Source of the DNA: CAZIHO01 sp964538875
GTDB lineage: Bacteria > Pseudomonadota > Gammaproteobacteria > Chromatiales > Chromatiaceae
Reading direction: 5' to 3'
DNA: 17,218 nucleotides
Assembly (NCBI GenBank): GCA_964538875.1
Contig: CAZIHO010000078.1
Location: 1 to 17,218, forward strand
The position numbers and the translations under genes were made by a program. Shown here piece by piece: positions 13,988-17,218 of the stretch. Positions within the stretch are counted from its first letter, which is position 1. Every line of letters starts with the position of its first letter. The notes under the pieces were generated by a model that did not search any database, was not told the DNA's origin, and saw only the letters and a list, made by a program, of their open reading frames with translations.

Positions 13988-14842
13988 TTAGCTTCGTGAT
14001 AACCGGTACGTTTTCGTCATGTCTGCGTAGATAGAGGGTACATCTGTCCGCAAATGACTCCCGAGGTTTTGGCTCGACTTGATCACCGCCCATTCTAGGC
14101 CTGCACTTGTCAACATATGATCTAATAACTCTCTCATTGTCACGGGATTGCCACTAGCCACATGGTAAACCTCGCCAGAGATACCATGCTGAGTGATTAA
14201 CTCGAATAGCCGAATGACTTCTTGAATATCTACGTAGTCTCTCCGGCTTTCCAAATTACCCACTTCTATACAATCGATGTGTCCTTGGGTATAGAGTTGA
14301 ATCATTTTTTGCATTCGGCCAACAAATAGCCGTTCCGACAGTCCCTCTGAAAATAAATTAAATATTCTACCAACGACGACGTCGCACTGGTGTGCGAAGG
14401 AATATAAATAGGCCATTTGGGTTTGTAGCGCTTTGGTTAGACCGTAAAGGGTAACGGGTCTAAGTAGATGGGTTTCGCGCAAAGGGTTCTCGTCTGGTGT
14501 AACGATTCCATACTCTGCCGCACTCCCACAAAGTAGGAGTCTACACCGACACCTTGTGCTCATAAGTGCATCCAAAATGTATTTGGCACTCAAAGCGTTA
14601 ATTTCGTAGTCTGTTATATAATTGTTATTAAAACTTCCCGCTAGATGATACGTTATTGTTGGTTTGACCCGGGCAATCAGTCGGTTGACCTCTTCTGGGC
14701 GAGATAAATCGGCCAGAATATATCCTTCTTCGGTTGAATTCCCGTGGTCGGTTAGGACGACTTCCTCGCTGAAATGATTTCTAGCCCATGCTGAGAATTG
14801 CGAGCCCAGCCCGCCAAGTGCGCCTGTTATCAAAATGCTCAT
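13988..14842 (-). CDS. Extended SDR, NAD(P)-dependent sugar-nucleotide epimerase/reductase
   Basis: This is a 284-residue Rossmann protein. It begins MSILITGALGGLGSQ, a TGxxGxxG nucleotide-binding motif. An NNNYITDYEINALSAKYILD stretch follows (YEIN for the usual VN), then CGSAAEYG and the catalytic YGLTK. The C-terminal part has the typical RDYVDIQEV and GEVYHVASG motifs. Such enzymes reduce or epimerise NDP-4-keto sugars (Rmd/RmlD/GalE-like); the exact substrate cannot be read from the sequence. The ribosome site is weak. It lies 84 bases after the nucleotidyltransferase and six bases before the glycosyltransferase. Confidence 0.85.
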   Translation of the reverse strand: MSILITGALGGLGSQFSAWARNHFSEEVVLTDHGNSTEEGYILADLSRPEEVNRLIARVKPTITYHLAGSFNNNYITDYEINALSAKYILDALMSTRCRCRLLLCGSAAEYGIVTPDENPLRETHLLRPVTLYGLTKALQTQMAYLYSFAHQCDVVVGRIFNLFSEGLSERLFVGRMQKMIQLYTQGHIDCIEVGNLESRRDYVDIQEVIRLFELITQHGISGEVYHVASGNPVTMRELLDHMLTSAGLEWAVIKSSQNLGSHLRTDVPSIYADMTKTYRLSRS

Positions 14843-14926
14843 ACCTGGATCACATCCTAGGCCAGTGTTACTGCTATGAATTGCTAATTCGGCACTAAAG
14901 GCACTTCACTTGGATTAAATAGGCAT

Positions 14927-15649
14927 TTATGGTGAGACGTCCATAATGCCTAGGGACTTTGACAAGCTATCGAAATTCTGATCTGCATACTGGTAATCCT
15001 CAGGACGCCCAATGTCTAGCCAAAATCCAGAAAATGGTATGATTTGAATTTTTTGTTGCTTTGCTAAACCTTCCCGCATGAGATCATCAAAGCCATATGG
15101 CGTATTAGGCTGTACATGATTGATAGCCTTTTTGTTCAGGCAATAAATGCCCATGCTAACATTAAAATCAAAGGTTGGTTTTTCTCGAAAGCCAGTAAGG
15201 TTGTAATTGTGGTCATATTCTAAAACGCCGAAATCAATCATAACTTCGCGGTGATAGGCAGAAACAGAAAGCAAATTATTTGATGTGATGTGTTGACGAA
15301 AGAATTCACCATAGTCTAGGTCGCACAATATATCGCCATTCATTACCAGAAAATTGTCCGGCAGGTCCTTAATGAGTGTCAAAGGACCAATGGTGCTGAG
15401 CGGTTGGTCTTCTAGCGAGTAGTCTAGCGTTAGATCCCAACGCGATCCATCCCCGAAATAGCTCATTATTAAGTTGGAAAGGCGATTTACCGCTAGGGTC
15501 ACATGATCGAAGCCAGCCCGCGACAGTTGAATTAACACTATCTCCAAAATAGAGTATCGTCCCCCGAGAGGCACCAATGGTTTTGGAATAAGGGTGGTAA
15601 AGGGAAGCAGTCTAGTACCCTTTCCACCGGCTAGGATGATCGCTCGCAT
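14927..15649 (-). CDS. Sugar-1-phosphate nucleotidyltransferase
   Basis: This is a 240-residue nucleotidyltransferase that should join a sugar 1-phosphate to an NTP. The N-terminus MRAIILAGGKGTRLLPFT with IPKPLVPLGG is the family signature for nucleotide binding. MNGDIL holds the metal-binding aspartate, and GFREKP and FWLDIGRPEDY close the active site. It resembles the short mannose-1-phosphate guanylyltransferase / glucose-1-phosphate-type enzymes, without extra C-terminal domains. The actual sugar is not determined. It starts eight bases after the LegB-like gene. A weak GAGTAG lies upstream of the ATG. Confidence 0.88.
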   Translation of the reverse strand: MRAIILAGGKGTRLLPFTTLIPKPLVPLGGRYSILEIVLIQLSRAGFDHVTLAVNRLSNLIMSYFGDGSRWDLTLDYSLEDQPLSTIGPLTLIKDLPDNFLVMNGDILCDLDYGEFFRQHITSNNLLSVSAYHREVMIDFGVLEYDHNYNLTGFREKPTFDFNVSMGIYCLNKKAINHVQPNTPYGFDDLMREGLAKQQKIQIIPFSGFWLDIGRPEDYQYADQNFDSLSKSLGIMDVSP

Positions 15650-15657
15650 ATCGCTAC

Positions 15658-16656
15658 TCAGATGTTATAAAGCCATGCTTTGTATTTGGAAAGATTTTCG
15701 GGAACCCTAAACCATTCGATAGTATCAACTAGACCCGAGGTTAGGGAAAAATCTGGCCTCCAATTTGTTAGCGATGTAATTTTGGAGTTATCTCCTATTA
15801 ACCGATAAACTTCCGAATTTTCCGGGCGGACTCTATTACTTTCCGTAATAATGCGAGCGTTGGGATTAATTAAGGAACAAATTTGCTGGGCGACTTCACC
15901 AATCGATGCCTCGGAACCGGTAGCCACATTGATTTCTTTGCCAATGACATTATCGGCTTCGGCTAGTGCCACGAACGCCTTGACGACGTCCTTGACGTAG
16001 TTAAAATCACGGGTGGGTCGAATATCCCCTAGGCGAATGTCCGTTTCGCCGGACAATAATTGAGTAATGATGGTTGGGATAACGGCTCGTGCGGATTGGC
16101 GAGGCCCAAAGGTGTTGAAGGGACGGACGATCACTACCTTGGTTCCGAATGAGCGGTAGAAAGATTCAGCGAGACGGTCCGCTCCTATTTTGGTAGCACT
16201 GTATGGTGATTGGCCTTGAAAAGGGTGTGATTCGTCAATTGGGGCATAGCGAGCAGTTCCGTATACTTCGGAGGTGGACGTAATTAGAACACGCTGCATC
16301 CCCAATTGTTGGGCCGCCTGTAAGACGTTTAGTGTTCCCTTGATATTTGTATCGACGTATGAGTCTGGAGAATGGTAGGAGAAAGGAATAGCGATTAACG
16401 CTGCCAGATGAAAGACAATATCGCAACCAGAGCATGCTTGTCGTACACCATTAGGGTCTCTAATGTCTCCAGAAAATATGTCCAGGCGCCTTTGTTGTTC
16501 TATAGGAAGAGTGTCCAGCCAACCCCAACTATTAAAAGAATTGTAATAAACAAACGCCCTAACATTGCAGTTAAGCAGCAGGAGTAATTCTACCAAATGG
16601 CTGCCGATAAAACCGTCGGCACCGGTTACCAGTACTTTACTTCCATTAAGGGACAT
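15658..16656 (-). CDS. LegB-like NAD-dependent 4,6-dehydratase
   Basis: This is a 332-residue extended SDR. It starts MSLNGSKVLVTGADGFIGSH (GxxGxxG), then FVYYNSFNSWGWLD, IAIPFSYHSPDSYVDTNIKG, TSTSEVYG, the catalytic PYSATK, RPFNTFGPRQSARAVIPTII and PTRDFNYVKD. This combination is that of the NAD-dependent UDP-N-acetylhexosamine 4,6-dehydratases used for legionaminic-type sugars (LegB). The usual partners (aminotransferase, N-acetyltransferase, NeuB-like synthase) are not in this window. A longer open frame reaches 16734, but I chose 16656, where the protein aligns with the family start; SD is weak (AAGAG). An extended -10 promoter lies about 40 bases upstream. First gene of the minus-strand cluster. 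Confidence 0.88.
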   Translation of the reverse strand: MSLNGSKVLVTGADGFIGSHLVELLLLLNCNVRAFVYYNSFNSWGWLDTLPIEQQRRLDIFSGDIRDPNGVRQACSGCDIVFHLAALIAIPFSYHSPDSYVDTNIKGTLNVLQAAQQLGMQRVLITSTSEVYGTARYAPIDESHPFQGQSPYSATKIGADRLAESFYRSFGTKVVIVRPFNTFGPRQSARAVIPTIITQLLSGETDIRLGDIRPTRDFNYVKDVVKAFVALAEADNVIGKEINVATGSEASIGEVAQQICSLINPNARIITESNRVRPENSEVYRLIGDNSKITSLTNWRPDFSLTSGLVDTIEWFRVPENLSKYKAWLYNI

Positions 16657-16694
16657 AAGAACCACTCTTAGCAGGTAAAGACTTGAACGGTTGT

Positions 16695-16703
16695 ATTTTA
16701 CCA
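16695..16703 (-). promoter_or_regulatory. Extended -10 promoter element for the polysaccharide cluster
   Basis: On the minus strand the sequence reads TGGTAAAAT, an extended -10 (TGN-TANNNT). No good -35 is seen 16-18 bases upstream, which an extended -10 tolerates. Transcription would start near 16688, leaving a leader of about 30 bases before the LegB-like ATG at 16656. Confidence 0.45.
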
Positions 16704-17218
16704 GAGGAGCCATAGGCGATGCCCCAGGTGACATCTAGGTTAGTTGAACAGTTTAGCGGAGCATTCGATTTTTCCGGTGTTTTAGTAGCAGAGTTACCCT
16801 TTGTTTTGGAGAAAGTTCGACCAGTCGTTGTGTCCAGGCGTTCAATGCAATGCCATTAAATTACGCGTAACCTGGTCCGTTTGGTGTTGGGGACGAATCC
16901 CTGGAGGTTGTCAGTTCGCATGTGCCTGGGGAAGGGGATGGACGGTTGCGGTCGAGAAGGACAGGAGGGCGTGGATAATAATCGAGGGCGCGGTGGGACC
17001 AGAGATCGAGGAACGATCAGATTAGATTGGTCATAGAATTGGACCGTCGTTGATGGCGTTGAATTGTTACGGATGGGGCGGTGTCGCTGGAGCTGGTGGG
17101 TGATAGTCTGGGAGACCCAGGATAATCAGATTGCGTGATGCAGCACAAAATACTCGTCGTGGAAGTCCTAGAACACGACCTGATACGAAAGGCTCAAGAG
17201 AAATAAAGATCGATACGG
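16704..17218. other. Gene-poor right end of the window
   Basis: No convincing gene, tRNA or rRNA is visible in these roughly 515 bases. On the minus strand a short open stretch around 16753-16860 (35 codons between stops) reads LVELSPKQRVTLLLKH, which looks protein-like, perhaps the tail of a decayed or upstream gene. A plus-strand 74-codon frame (16801-17025) has no recognisable motif. Small hairpins occur at 17004-17018 (GATCG-AGGAA-CGATC) and 17108-17120 (CTGGG-AGA-CCCAG). The stretch may be a gene remnant or the flank of an island. Confidence 0.4.

Noticed and set aside
16801..17025. Plus-strand open frame of 74 codons at the right end
   Set aside because: Composition is Trp/Cys/Arg-heavy with no motif, no good ribosome site and no neighbour context.
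1..17218. CRISPR arrays, tRNA or rRNA genes, insertion sequences
   Set aside because: No regularly spaced repeats, no tRNA-like cloverleaf and no transposase motif were seen on either strand.

Overview
The window holds two unrelated blocks that meet at about position 11,800. The left block (about 1,543-11,792, + strand) is GC-rich and carries a complete atypical (clade II) nitrous oxide reductase operon. The right block (about 11,969-16,656, - strand) is visibly richer in A+T and carries a surface-polysaccharide gene cluster. Protein types and codon use suggest a Gram-negative, denitrifying (or at least N2O-respiring) proteobacterium, probably beta or gamma. The sequence alone does not give the genus.

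Region by region: 185-1,112 (- strand) has two small exported proteins, an EF-hand lipoprotein and a peptidoglycan-binding-domain protein with a glycine zipper. The 430 bp between them and nosZ holds a TTGAC-N4-GTCAA site of the FNR/DNR/NNR type. Then follow nosZ, two c-type cytochromes (nosC1-like monoheme, nosC2-like diheme), nosB, nosD, nosG, nosH, nosF, nosL and nosY. The nosG to nosL genes are joined by 4-base ATGA overlaps. A second, perfectly palindromic FNR/DNR-type box lies directly after the monoheme cytochrome, so the operon probably has two anaerobic or NO-responsive promoters. A strong hairpin lies between nosZ and the first cytochrome.

Working together: NosZ reduces N2O to N2 in the periplasm. 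NosG and NosH (Fe-S proteins on the membrane) with the two cytochromes form the likely quinol-to-NosZ electron path known from Wolinella-type clusters. NosB is the membrane protein diagnostic of clade II. NosD, NosF and NosY form the ABC-type maturation machinery, and NosL is the copper-binding lipoprotein. No nosR or nosX is present in the window, as expected for clade II.

The right block reads 16,656 to 11,969 on the - strand: a LegB-like NAD-dependent sugar-nucleotide 4,6-dehydratase, a sugar-1-phosphate nucleotidyltransferase, an extended SDR reductase/epimerase, a GtrB-like family 2 glycosyltransferase, a SAM methyltransferase broken by three single-base frameshifts, and a GtrA-like membrane protein. 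It appears to make a modified sugar and transfer it through a lipid carrier. The sequence beyond 16,704 has no convincing gene. The most notable observations are the paired regulatory boxes, the triple-frameshifted methyltransferase with a recoverable full-length reading, the haem-less C-terminal extension of NosZ, and the tandem hairpins at the junction of the two blocks.
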